A stretch of 64,000 nucleotides of DNA, from the NCBI GenBank assembly GCA_964369805.1, contig CAYJFM010000003.1:12959-76958 (forward strand), written 5' to 3'. The translations under genes and the position numbers were made by a program. The notes under the pieces were generated by a model. The model saw only the letters and a list, made by a program, of their open reading frames with translations. It was not told where the DNA came from and searched no databases. This DNA is from CAYJHC01 sp964369805. GTDB taxonomy: Bacteria > Bacillota > Clostridia > Peptostreptococcales > Anaerovoracaceae. Below, piece by piece: positions 51,301-59,548 of the stretch. Every line of letters starts with the position of its first letter. Position 1 is the stretch's first letter.

Positions 51301-53099
51301 CGGAAGCAGATAAAATAATTGATAATGGGACAATACAGCTTAATGCAGTAATCTCCCCAGAGAATGCTACAAATAAAAAAATCACATGGGAATCTTCAGA
51401 TGACAGTATCGCAACTGTAGATAATAGCGGGTTAGTTACTGGTGTTGGTGATGGGGAAGTAGAAATTACGGCAAGAGCAAATTATGGTTTAGAAACAGCA
51501 AAATATACAGTAGTCATAAATGTAGAGAATATACAAGCAAGGATTGATAATGTAGAAAAAGAAATTCTAGCAATTGGGCAGGTGAATCTTGAGTCTGAAG
51601 CAGCCATTGATACAGCAAGGAGCGCATATGATTCTTTAACAGAAGAACAAAAAGAGGAAGTAAGCAATTACACTGTATTAGAACAAGCAGAGGTAGAGTT
51701 CTATCAAATCACAGAAGCCTACAATCTAATTGAAAAACTTAGTAATGAAGTAAATTTAAAGACCGTAGAAGAAATTAAGATGGCAAGAACTTGGTACGAT
51801 TCACTTTCAGAAACGGGAAAAGCAGCAATTACTAACTTAGATAAACTAGTAAAACTAGAAAAGGAGCTGGAAGCAAATAAAGAAAGTCTAGCTAAAGCAG
51901 AACTTGTTGTAAATACAATAGAAAAAATAGGGGCAGTAAGCCTAGAAAATCAAATGCCTATTATTCAAGCTAGATTTGATTATGATAATTTAACGGAAGA
52001 GGCTAAAGGCTATGTACACAACTACGAAAAATTAAAATTAGCTGAAACAGAATTTCAAAATCTTTATGACCAATCAAAAGCCGATTTTGTAGATGAGAAA
52101 ATTATAGGAATAGGAACTGTTACTCTTGATAAGGAAAGCTTGATTGAGCAAGCTAGGCTAGCCTACGATACTTTAACAGAAAATCAACAAAAACTAGTAT
52201 CAAATTATAAAGTGCTCACAGCTGCTGAGGAAGAGTTGAAGAAAAGAAAGGCACAGGAGGAAACAGGCGCTTTGGAATCTACGAAGGGAGAAGGAGATAG
52301 CAAGGCACCTACTGCGAGTGGTACTACCATAGCGGTTAATAACTTAGATGCAAGTGAAGAGAAAATCAGTGAAACAAAAGAGCAAGCTCTGTCAGCAACT
52401 GCAGAAATAACAGATAAAGATAGTGCAGCTACAGAAGCAGCTGTCAAAAAACTACTGCAAACTATAAGTGACCTAACTGCGGCGGAGTTAGCTCAATTAG
52501 AAGAAGATGATGAGTTTTTAGATAGTCTTGAAAAGATTAGGAAAACATTACAAACAGATGATAGTGAAGGAGTATCTATTACAGGAGTAGACTGGTATGC
52601 AAAATTAAATTCAGAGGAAACAACATTATCAGAAAAAGAAACAACTGAAATTGAAAAACTATTAAATGACAATGGAAAAATCTACAAGGTTTTAGATATT
52701 TCACTTAAAGATCTATCTTCAGGTGACGCTTATGACACAAAGGGTGCAGCTGTTGTTACCTTAGGAGGAGAACATTTCAGTGAGCTTCTAGGGTACAAAA
52801 CGATAATTGCAGTACATTATGATGAAAATGGATTGCCAACTTATATCAAATGTGATGTGGTTGGTGGCAAGATAGTATTTGAAACATCAAGCTTTTCAAA
52901 ATTTGCATTCATAGGATATGACGGAGACTGGATAGAGTTTACAGAAAATAACGTCCCAACAGCGCAAACACCATATTCGAATGAAACTGATGGATTAGCA
53001 GGCAACAATATGATTTACATACTAATTGCAGTTGGAGCTGTGTTGCTAGGTACTTCAATCGTGTTATTAAAAAGAGGGAAAAATGCAAAAGAAAAATAA
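48315..53099 (+). CDS. Giant cell-surface protein of the cobalamin operon
   Basis: The 1594-residue protein starts with a signal peptide (about 1-32) after AAAGGAGGAG. Three Big_2-type Ig-like domains cover about 225-305, 703-790 and 985-1070 (for example SSDNGAIVSVDNEGKVTAL). Three related domains of unknown type (about 50-222, 563-700 and 861-984) end in LPNLEITV, MPDFSIEV and MPEIIIRV and share Trp-rich strands. Four helical repeats of about 56 residues (about 1073-1310; each with AR..YD.L and V.NY..L) follow, then a C-terminal domain and one membrane helix (about 1564-1585) with a basic tail. There is no LPxTG. Its riboswitch, and a DUF4430 gene overlapping its end, point to cobalamin capture at the surface. 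Confidence 0.8.
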   Translation: MLRSAKRQTRKVIAVLMMTVFITGLVPANVFASSGIIITDQEGGTFSVEDHGYDTYYYLDGETPTINGESVTFLDGENLSYGETTLSLKNKELVYTISESAGSVRVEFSNVDIPAGSVSGLWNSGYGGQRSIVYTGDLPGMSEAILVNQAGETLPGNIIGDMNGLTISLPEGYAGTFNLTNGYIYEMANEWSPGIDFKDGRGTQRDNTFSRLPNLEITVTGTPTVKVTEITGVNSNYEVKIGETIDLEPGYLPENATNGNIQYSSDNGAIVSVDNEGKVTALAPGAATITVSSVDGGATTKAIITVPEEGNGNEGEDGEGGEGGEGGDETSPGDLTGGDTGPTGEGNTGDAALSYVPFDWENDLLLNSDYESISIGESYTIFGRRVEELVKSKINNDQLTVPNFNYEVIRGNAISLKELDDADQKAVATGITEGISVIKVTYDAVKPEWSTVTYGSSSAVNTAYMVIEVTEDPADVKVSSPELEGISTFDTIYFEEGTSTPYNFTVSAEGAETVEVTCNGEKITTASGSYTANLENRQNIIEITATKGGKTKTMAYMVDARKIEVIIENLSRPGATPAVGDEINVSFKGINLPVPKLAGLYNPQMGSGAAYIEYNMNGTSYIGKCGQWDLSTNNDFNVTLTEEGTITFEGSPIQAKWWGEVEGAHKSKFDNSYEFGGLTPDQGGEYGMMPDFSIEVKEYTEIEPTSITIDKKEISIEEKTYEKLNATLLPEDATIRGIVWESSDESVVTVDSQGNIKGVGPGTATVTAKSNLDRLENIKGTCEVTVLAEFPATESEREELKKEIELAKSIPAPAEEAQENIKETYKALQAEIVKAQSVLDDEKALIGEVDSAKDALTSALNDHSENERFLYSVTQEVVGDEVKIDLSFPLMTLSQSDIDRASIVELVFDSDLEGFEQIKSENKSDNLDDMGNLTFYVPTGTKAFTLSGGYLFVHQDAVNPQFWWTERSTEHFLGEMPEIIIRVGDVIDVETINIEAEADKIIDNGTIQLNAVISPENATNKKITWESSDDSIATVDNSGLVTGVGDGEVEITARANYGLETAKYTVVINVENIQARIDNVEKEILAIGQVNLESEAAIDTARSAYDSLTEEQKEEVSNYTVLEQAEVEFYQITEAYNLIEKLSNEVNLKTVEEIKMARTWYDSLSETGKAAITNLDKLVKLEKELEANKESLAKAELVVNTIEKIGAVSLENQMPIIQARFDYDNLTEEAKGYVHNYEKLKLAETEFQNLYDQSKADFVDEKIIGIGTVTLDKESLIEQARLAYDTLTENQQKLVSNYKVLTAAEEELKKRKAQEETGALESTKGEGDSKAPTASGTTIAVNNLDASEEKISETKEQALSATAEITDKDSAATEAAVKKLLQTISDLTAAELAQLEEDDEFLDSLEKIRKTLQTDDSEGVSITGVDWYAKLNSEETTLSEKETTEIEKLLNDNGKIYKVLDISLKDLSSGDAYDTKGAAVVTLGGEHFSELLGYKTIIAVHYDENGLPTYIKCDVVGGKIVFETSSFSKFAFIGYDGDWIEFTENNVPTAQTPYSNETDGLAGNNMIYILIAVGAVLLGTSIVLLKRGKNAKEK

Positions 53100-54282
53100 A
53101 TTAGCTAACATATTAATGATTGTAGCCATTACCTTAATCTTCGCAGGGGGCCTACTATATGTAGGAAACCTGCAAGGTTGGTTCTTATCAACTGAAGCAA
53201 AGGCAGAAACAGTGAGCGTAACAGAAACCTCGGGAATAATTAGTGTGGAAAGGGAAGCTGTAGCTTTCACCTTAGAAAATGATGCAGTGATCAAGGCAGG
53301 AGATGCTATATCTACGGAAGAAGAAAGTTCAGCAAGCTTTGGATACAAAGAAATTAAATTTTCTACTTTAGATAAGGTTAGGCTATCCGTCGATAAAATA
53401 ACCGGAGAATCAGTTGAACTTACAATTGAAAACGGGGATATTATTGCTGATTCAAGTGGCAGTGAGACTATTACTATAAATACAAATGACCAAGGTATTT
53501 TAATTGAAAATAGTGCGGTAACTGTTAGCCAACAAAGTGGATCAACTACAATCAATGTTTTAAGAGGAGAAGTTAGTACAAGTGAAGTTACGGCAAAGGC
53601 TGGTCAAAGTATTCTGATAGTAGAGGGGAAAGAGGAAATTGGGGAAGCTACAGTAGCAAGCTACTCAGATATGCTTTTATTTGAAGTCAGCAAATATATG
53701 GAAGCAGGCATAGAGTTTATTTTTTCACCAGATGAAATAACTGCAGAAGTTGAAAAAAGGCAGGCTGAGCAAGAAGCTTTAAATGAAGCTGGAATTAATG
53801 GGAGCTTAGTTCCTGTAGGAAATACAGGGTATTCAGGAGGGGAAACATCATCTAATGAAGAAGGTAATGTTTCTAAAAATGGAACTGAAAATGTAAAAAG
53901 CTGTACGATTACTATTAGAGCTGACACAATTTTAAACAATATGGATATGCTTGCAACCGGTAAAGAAGTCTATGTACCAGCAAATGGGATTATTTTAGCA
54001 ACAACAACCGTGGAATTCACAGAGGGTGAAACAGTATTCGATGTTTTAAAAAGGGTGTCTGATTATACAGGAATACAGTTAGAGTACTCATATTTTCCTA
54101 TATATGAAAGCCATTATATTGAAGGTATCAATCATCTTTATGAGTTTGATTGTGGTGATGGATCGGGCTGGAACTATACAGTTAACGGATGGAAACCGAA
54201 TTATGGTGTCACAAAATACACACTACAAGATGGTGATAATATTAAGTTTTTGTATACTTGCAATTATGGAAATGACCTATAG
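53083..54282 (+). CDS. Membrane-anchored FecR-like/DUF4430 (transcobalamin-like) protein
   Basis: The 399-residue protein has an N-terminal membrane anchor (about 9-30), a FecR-like beta-rich region at about 45-170 (VAFTLENDAVIKAGDAIS, INVLRGEVSTSE), a Glu-rich helical and low-complexity linker, and a C-terminal DUF4430 domain. The DUF4430 domain shows FDVLKRVSDYTGIQLEYS, GDGSGWNYTVNGWKPNYG and YTLQDGDNIKFLYT. DUF4430 resembles the C-terminal domain of transcobalamin and intrinsic factor, which clasp vitamin B12. It overlaps the giant surface gene by 17 bases and is followed after 14 bases by the ECF ATPase, so it is a likely extracellular cobalamin receptor. Confidence 0.86.
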   Translation: MQKKNKLANILMIVAITLIFAGGLLYVGNLQGWFLSTEAKAETVSVTETSGIISVEREAVAFTLENDAVIKAGDAISTEEESSASFGYKEIKFSTLDKVRLSVDKITGESVELTIENGDIIADSSGSETITINTNDQGILIENSAVTVSQQSGSTTINVLRGEVSTSEVTAKAGQSILIVEGKEEIGEATVASYSDMLLFEVSKYMEAGIEFIFSPDEITAEVEKRQAEQEALNEAGINGSLVPVGNTGYSGGETSSNEEGNVSKNGTENVKSCTITIRADTILNNMDMLATGKEVYVPANGIILATTTVEFTEGETVFDVLKRVSDYTGIQLEYSYFPIYESHYIEGINHLYEFDCGDGSGWNYTVNGWKPNYGVTKYTLQDGDNIKFLYTCNYGNDL

Positions 54283-54296
54283 AATGAGAGGGATTG

Positions 54297-55976
54297 ATGA
54301 ACCAATTTGAAGTGATTAATTTGAAATTTAGTTATCCAGGTAGTGACACACTTGCTCTTGATAATATGAATTTTGTAGTGAAAAAAGGTGAGTATATTGC
54401 TGTGTGCGGAAAAAGCGGAGGGGGTAAAACCACTATGCTTAAGCATTTAAAACCGCAGCTTACACCACATGGAGCGAAGTCAGGGGAAATCCTATTTGAG
54501 GGACTACCTATTTCTGATGCAGCACCAAGGAGGCTTGTTAGTAGCATAGGTTACGTAATGCAAAACCCAGATAATCAGGTAGTGACAGATAAGGTATGGC
54601 ATGAGTTGGCATTTGGCCTTGAAAGTTTAGGATTTGATCAAAAGTCTATAAGGACTAAAGTTGCTGAAATGGCAAGCTTTTTTGGCATTCAGGGATGGTT
54701 TCATAAAAATGTTTCTGAACTTTCTGGTGGGCAAAAGCAACTATTAAATCTAGCTTCAATAATGGCTATGCAGCCAGAGGTTTTAATTCTTGATGAACCA
54801 ACTTCACAGTTAGATCCAATTGCAGCCAGTGATTTTTTAAATACAGTTAAAAAAATTAATCTAGAACTTGGTACAACAATAATAATTAGTGAGCATAGGC
54901 TGGAAGATATTCTTCACTCTGCAGATAGGGTATTAGTTATAGATAAAGGCAAGATAATAGTAGAAAATAAGCCGGAATTTGTGGGTAAAGCTTTAAAGGA
55001 TAGCAGCAACCCGATGTTTACAGCCATGCCAACACCAGTTCAAATTTACTATGGTGTGGAAAATGGAAGTAGCTGTCCTCTTACAGTTAGAGATGGCAGA
55101 GCTTGGCTTGATTCACATTTTGAAAATAAGGAAATAAAGAAGAGAGAAGTTGAAGACAAAGAAGTCCTTGAAGAGCTAACTGAAAAAGAAGCGGCTATTA
55201 CGCTTAAGGAATTATGGTTCAGATATGAAAGGGAGGGAACAGATATTCTAAAAGGACTCTCGATGATAGTTCCTAAAAATAAACTATTCGCAATTGTAGG
55301 TGGGAATGGCACAGGCAAATCAACAAGCCTTAAAACCATATGTGGTATTAACAAGCCATATAGGGGAAAAGTACTAATAGAAGGAAAAGACATAAAAAAA
55401 ATGAAGAGTGGACAAATGTTTGAGGAGAATATTGCTATGCTGCCACAAGATCCTTTAAGTTTGTTTCTAAAGAAGACTGTAAAAGAGGATCTAGAATCTG
55501 TACTTCAAGGTAAAAAAATTGAGAGAGACGATGTTGAAAAGAAAGTAAAAGAAATAGCTAGTTTATGTGAAATTGATATGTACCTAAGTAAGCACCCCTA
55601 TGACTTATCGGGAGGAGAACAGCAAAGAGCTGCCCTTGCAAAAGTATTACTAAAGAATCCTAAAATCCTGCTTCTTGATGAACCTACAAAAGGAATAGAC
55701 AGCTTTTTCAAAATAAAGCTGGCAGGTATATTAGAAAAATTAAAACACAGAGGGGTTACTATTGTGATGGTTAGCCATGATATTGAGTTTTGTGCAAAAC
55801 ATGCTGATTCTGTCTCAATGTTTTTTGATGGAGATATTATTACAACAAACACACCTAATAGGTTTTTTTCGTCAAATAGTTTTTATACTACTGCTGCAAA
55901 TAGAATGGGCAGGCATATTTTTAAAAATGCAGTTAAAAATGAAGACGTGATAAGCCTTTGCAAAGAAAATGCATAA
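54297..55976 (+). CDS. Fused EcfA-EcfA' ABC ATPase
   Basis: The 559-residue protein carries two ABC ATPase domains in tandem. The first has GKSGGGKTT, LSGGQKQLLNLA and VLILDEPTSQLDP; the second has GGNGTGKST, LSGGEQQRAALA and ILLLDEPTKGID. Both sets look intact. In ECF transporters these two halves, usually separate genes, drive EcfT and an S component. The ATG at 54297 follows GAGAGGG; a TTG one codon earlier is possible. The next genes are the S component and EcfT. Confidence 0.93.
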   Translation: MNQFEVINLKFSYPGSDTLALDNMNFVVKKGEYIAVCGKSGGGKTTMLKHLKPQLTPHGAKSGEILFEGLPISDAAPRRLVSSIGYVMQNPDNQVVTDKVWHELAFGLESLGFDQKSIRTKVAEMASFFGIQGWFHKNVSELSGGQKQLLNLASIMAMQPEVLILDEPTSQLDPIAASDFLNTVKKINLELGTTIIISEHRLEDILHSADRVLVIDKGKIIVENKPEFVGKALKDSSNPMFTAMPTPVQIYYGVENGSSCPLTVRDGRAWLDSHFENKEIKKREVEDKEVLEELTEKEAAITLKELWFRYEREGTDILKGLSMIVPKNKLFAIVGGNGTGKSTSLKTICGINKPYRGKVLIEGKDIKKMKSGQMFEENIAMLPQDPLSLFLKKTVKEDLESVLQGKKIERDDVEKKVKEIASLCEIDMYLSKHPYDLSGGEQQRAALAKVLLKNPKILLLDEPTKGIDSFFKIKLAGILEKLKHRGVTIVMVSHDIEFCAKHADSVSMFFDGDIITTNTPNRFFSSNSFYTTAANRMGRHIFKNAVKNEDVISLCKENA

Positions 55977-56004
55977 GAGGAGAACAAACTAAATGGAGGC
56001 GATA

Positions 56005-56772
56005 ATGAAAAGTCAAAATAAAATATACAAAATAATAGGCACAATTCTAATAGTTGTGATAGCTCCAATCGCGCTGTTTTTTTCACCTATTATCAATGAA
56101 ATTTCATTGTTTTACGGGTTTTATATAACTATTGCAATTATGTTAATAGTTGCAGTTTTAGCCTTTATACTGTCCTTAGGTAAAAGGAAACCAGAACCAA
56201 GGGAGTTCATATTGATAGCTGTAATTGCACTGATAGCTGCATTGAGCCGAATAATATTTATACCAGTTCCGTTTGTATCACCATTAGTAGGAATAATAAT
56301 AATAAGTGGAATTTCTCTAGGCCCATGGGCTGGATTTCTTGGAGGTGCAGTATCTGCGGTTATGTGTGCCCCTATAATGGGAATGGGTCCGTGGGTTCCG
56401 TGGCAAATGTACGCATTTGGAATAGCAGGTTTTGTAGGAAGCCTTATTTCAATTAAAGTCTACTCACCAAAGCCTGATATAAAACTAAATACAAAAGAAA
56501 AAATGAAACTTGCAATAATAGGATATTTAATCGTACAAATATTAGTAGCGCTAGTGCTAGATTCTAGCGGAACAATTACAACCATGATGGCGGGAGAATT
56601 TGAGGTTGAAGGGTGGATTGCAACAGTGAAGTCTGGCGCTATAGTTAACTTTATTCACGGAGTTTCAGTTGCAGTTACAATATTCTTTGTAGCAAGGCCT
56701 ATGCTAGAAAAACTTAGTAGAATAAAGGTAAAATACGGATTAATGGAAGAGGAGAAAAGTGATGCGTTTTGA
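56005..56772 (+). CDS. ECF transporter S component, cobalamin-linked
   Basis: The 255-residue membrane protein has an N-terminal pair of helices, a basic loop KRKPEPREF, and then an S-component core with ALSRIIFIPVPFVSPLVGI, GPWAGFLGGAVSAVMCAP and WVPWQMYAFGIAGFVGS. GGAGG at 55995-55999 fits the ATG at 56005, not the one at 55993. It overlaps EcfT by eleven bases. Cobalamin as ligand is inferred from the riboswitch and the DUF4430 partner; I cannot prove it from the sequence. Confidence 0.85.
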   Translation: MKSQNKIYKIIGTILIVVIAPIALFFSPIINEISLFYGFYITIAIMLIVAVLAFILSLGKRKPEPREFILIAVIALIAALSRIIFIPVPFVSPLVGIIIISGISLGPWAGFLGGAVSAVMCAPIMGMGPWVPWQMYAFGIAGFVGSLISIKVYSPKPDIKLNTKEKMKLAIIGYLIVQILVALVLDSSGTITTMMAGEFEVEGWIATVKSGAIVNFIHGVSVAVTIFFVARPMLEKLSRIKVKYGLMEEEKSDAF

Positions 56773-57649
56773 TAGCTATCATCCGACAATCAATTTTATA
56801 TACTTCACAACAGTAATTGCAACAACAATTTACTTTAATCAGCCTGTGTTTGTAGCAATAGCTTTTGTAAGTAGTTTTATTTATTCCGTTAAGTTAAATG
56901 GAATAAGAGCGTTAATCTTTAATATAGTCTTACTATTTGCAATGGCAGCCTTTGTTTATTACTATACCTCATTTAATCACTTCGGAGTTACCACCTTACG
57001 CAAAAACTGGATTGATAATAACATGACTATGGAATCCTTAGTATATTCAATTGTTTTAGCCTTAATCATAGGCACTGTGATACTGTGGTTTTCATGTATA
57101 CATGCAATATTCTATTCAGATAAAGTGATATACCTTTTTGGTAGGATTTTGCCAAAAGCCTCCCTTTATCTATCGATAATATTGAGAATCGTACCAAGGG
57201 TAAAAGAACGATGGAGGAAAATTTCTGTAGCTCAGCAATGCATTGGTAAGGGGCCAAGTCAAGGAGGAATTTTTCAAAGAATAATAAATACTTTTCATGT
57301 GGTGTCCATTCTTTTTACGTGGACCTTAGATGAGTTTATGCAAACTACGGAAAGCATGAAAAGTAGAGGATACTCTTTAAAAGGACGGACAAGTTTTAGT
57401 ATTTACAGATTTGATAATAGAGACAGGTCTTTTGTTATGGCAATATTTTGGTGTGTATCCATATTACTTGTTGGAGTACTTTTAAATCAAACACATATAA
57501 TATTTGATCCTCAAATAATAATTAATAAGGTAACAGTATTAAGTTATGTTTTTTATACAGCATACGCTTGTCTTTGCTTAATGCCAATGGGGTTACAAAT
57601 TATAGGTGAAATAAGATTTAAAAGGCTATGTAAGCTTGGAGTTAACTAA
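56762..57649 (+). CDS. ECF transporter transmembrane component EcfT
   Basis: The 295-residue membrane protein shows EcfT features: several helices at the N-terminus, the cytosolic coupling helices with RIVPRVKERWRKISVAQQC and MQTTESMKSRGYSLKGR (Arg-containing motif that contacts the ATPases), and a hydrophobic C-terminus. GAGGAG at 56748-56753 fits the ATG at 56762 better than the GTG at 56759. It is the last gene of the operon, before a strong terminator. It could also serve FolT and RibU, but those are encoded elsewhere in the window. Confidence 0.88.
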   Translation: MRFDSYHPTINFIYFTTVIATTIYFNQPVFVAIAFVSSFIYSVKLNGIRALIFNIVLLFAMAAFVYYYTSFNHFGVTTLRKNWIDNNMTMESLVYSIVLALIIGTVILWFSCIHAIFYSDKVIYLFGRILPKASLYLSIILRIVPRVKERWRKISVAQQCIGKGPSQGGIFQRIINTFHVVSILFTWTLDEFMQTTESMKSRGYSLKGRTSFSIYRFDNRDRSFVMAIFWCVSILLVGVLLNQTHIIFDPQIIINKVTVLSYVFYTAYACLCLMPMGLQIIGEIRFKRLCKLGVN

Positions 57650-57658
57650 ATAATCAAT

Positions 57659-57697
57659 AAAATCCGCATGAATACAAGATGACATCATGCGGATTTT
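57659..57697 (+). terminator. Terminator of the cobalamin operon
   Basis: AAAATCCGCATGA (57659-57671) pairs with TCATGCGGATTTT (57685-57697), a perfect 13-bp stem with A/T flanks. Confidence 0.92.
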
Positions 57698-57798
57698 ATT
57701 TTGCACCCGTTTACAATAACTTTAGCTCAAAACATGCATAATAAATTCAAAAGTTGCTTAAAAATACACAAAAGGTGTAGGGAAATAGATGGAAATTT

Positions 57799-57827
57799 AA
57801 GAAAGACATAAAACTTTATGATATAAT
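57799..57827 (+). promoter_or_regulatory. Extended -10 promoter of proB
   Basis: A perfect TATAAT at 57822-57827 is preceded by TG at 57819-57820; no good -35 hexamer is present. It lies 38 bases before proB. Confidence 0.6.
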
Positions 57828-57865
57828 AGATAAGTAAATTTCTAAGAAAGAAGGGATAGATACAT

Positions 57866-58654
57866 ATGGAGACCTGCAAAACTATACTTGAGAAGAGCAA
57901 AAAAATAGTAGTAAAGGTAGGAAGCAATGTGCTTTCAGATGATGAAGGACATGTAAACACCGCAGCTATGAGAGACATTGTAGAGCAAATATCTACACTA
58001 AAGTCTATGGGTAAAGATATAATAATAGTATCATCTGGGGCGGGCATTTGTGGTGTTGGGGCTCTAAATAAATGGGCTAGAAGAAATGATATGAACTACA
58101 AACAGGCTCTTTGTGCAATCGGCCAAGTTGAGCTTATGATAGAATATAAAAAGCTTTTTAATGAGCATGATACCCAGGTTGCACAGATGCTCTTAACAAG
58201 AGGTGATTTTTCGAAGGAACATAGGAACCTAAATATTAGGAACGCATTATTTACGTTAATTGATGAAGGTGTAGTTCCTATCGTAAATGAAAATGATAGT
58301 GTAAGTGTTGAAGAAATTAAAATCGGGGATAATGATACGTTAGGCGCATTAACAGCTTGCATTTGGAATGCAGATGTTTTAATTATGCTAAGTGATATAA
58401 ATGGTGTATATGATAAAAATCCAAAATCTAATGACGATGCAAAACTAATTGAAGTAGTAGACGATGTAAATACACTTGAAAACGAAATTTCTACTGATGG
58501 GACGTCAGAGTTTGGAACCGGAGGTATTAAAACAAAAATCGCAGCAGCTAAAATAACAAAAGAGTATGGAATAAAAGCCCTGTTAGTAAATGGCAAAAAG
58601 AAAAATATAATAGTTGACGTACTAGAAGGTAAGGAAAAAGGAACTGCTTTTTAA
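57866..58654 (+). CDS. proB: Glutamate 5-kinase without PUA domain
   Basis: The 262-residue amino acid kinase makes gamma-glutamyl phosphate in proline synthesis. Motifs are VVKVGSNVLSDDEGHVN, IIIVSSGAGICGVGALN, PIVNENDSVSVEE, GDNDTLGALTA, SDINGVYDKNP and GTGGIKTKIAAAKI. It lacks the C-terminal PUA domain of the longer E. coli enzyme, as many short ProB proteins do. proC follows 57 bases later. Confidence 0.93.
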   Translation: METCKTILEKSKKIVVKVGSNVLSDDEGHVNTAAMRDIVEQISTLKSMGKDIIIVSSGAGICGVGALNKWARRNDMNYKQALCAIGQVELMIEYKKLFNEHDTQVAQMLLTRGDFSKEHRNLNIRNALFTLIDEGVVPIVNENDSVSVEEIKIGDNDTLGALTACIWNADVLIMLSDINGVYDKNPKSNDDAKLIEVVDDVNTLENEISTDGTSEFGTGGIKTKIAAAKITKEYGIKALLVNGKKKNIIVDVLEGKEKGTAF

Positions 58655-58711
58655 TTTACCATGACTACTTATAAAAGATATTTTGTAAAAACTTAGGGGA
58701 GGTAACAGGAA

Positions 58712-59515
58712 ATGAAAATTGGATTTATTGGTGTTGGGCATATGGGAGGAGCAATTCTTAAGGGATACATTCCCATCGCAAAGGAACAAGGCAATAAAAT
58801 ATATGTTTCTGATCTTGATGAAGCTAAACTAAAAGAACTAGAAAAAAAATACGGAATTATGCCAATAGAATCAGCTAATGAGCTAGTGAAAGAGGTGGAC
58901 ATAGTTATCATAGGTGTAAGGCCTAGGGACTGCGGCAATATCTTAGGACTCATCAAAAAGGATCTAAAAGAAAATAGCATTCTTGTTTCAATGGCAGCAG
59001 GTGTTACCATAAGATTTATTAGGGAATGCATAGGTGATAGTGGAAAAGTAATAAGGATAATGCCAAACATTCCGGCTGAAGTAAATGAAGGTGTTACAAG
59101 CATCTCAAGAGAAACAGGGATAGAAAATATGATATTTGAAAAAATATGTGATATTTTCACTGGTATTGGAGCTGTACATGAAGTTCCTGAAGAGCAAATT
59201 CATAATGTGATAGGTGTGAGCGGTAGCAGCCCTGCATATACTTTTATGTATATTGATGCGCTTGCAAAATCAGCTGAAAAAAGAGGCATGCCTAGGGAGC
59301 AAGCTGTTGCATTTGCAGGGCAAGCAGTTCTTGGTGCGGCAAAACTAGTTCTTGAAACTGGCATTTCTCCAGAAACTTTAAAAAATCAAGTTTGCGTAGA
59401 TGGAGGCACAACTATTGAGGCCTGTAAAGTTTTGGATAAAGAAGGATTTGAAGAATTAATTGATAGGGCCTACGAGGGGGCCTATGCAAGATCTATTGAA
59501 ATGTCAAAAGAGTAA
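58712..59515 (+). CDS. proC: Pyrroline-5-carboxylate reductase
   Basis: The 267-residue enzyme makes L-proline from pyrroline-5-carboxylate with NAD(P)H. The N-terminal dinucleotide site is IGFIGVGHMGGAILKGY; other signatures are RIMPNIPAEVNEG, GVSGSSPAYTFMYIDALA and VCVDGGTTIEA. A GGGGAGGT ribosome site precedes the ATG. Together with proB and the distant proA it completes the glutamate-to-proline route. Confidence 0.95.
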   Translation: MKIGFIGVGHMGGAILKGYIPIAKEQGNKIYVSDLDEAKLKELEKKYGIMPIESANELVKEVDIVIIGVRPRDCGNILGLIKKDLKENSILVSMAAGVTIRFIRECIGDSGKVIRIMPNIPAEVNEGVTSISRETGIENMIFEKICDIFTGIGAVHEVPEEQIHNVIGVSGSSPAYTFMYIDALAKSAEKRGMPREQAVAFAGQAVLGAAKLVLETGISPETLKNQVCVDGGTTIEACKVLDKEGFEELIDRAYEGAYARSIEMSKE

Positions 59516-59548
59516 GTAGCTAAAAATTCTTAACAGGGGAGGTAAGCG

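Noticed and set aside
53067..53555. Minus-strand frames of 160-190 codons opposite several large genes
   Set aside because: They mirror well-supported plus-strand genes, have no ribosome sites and give low-complexity Ser/Ile/Phe-rich products.
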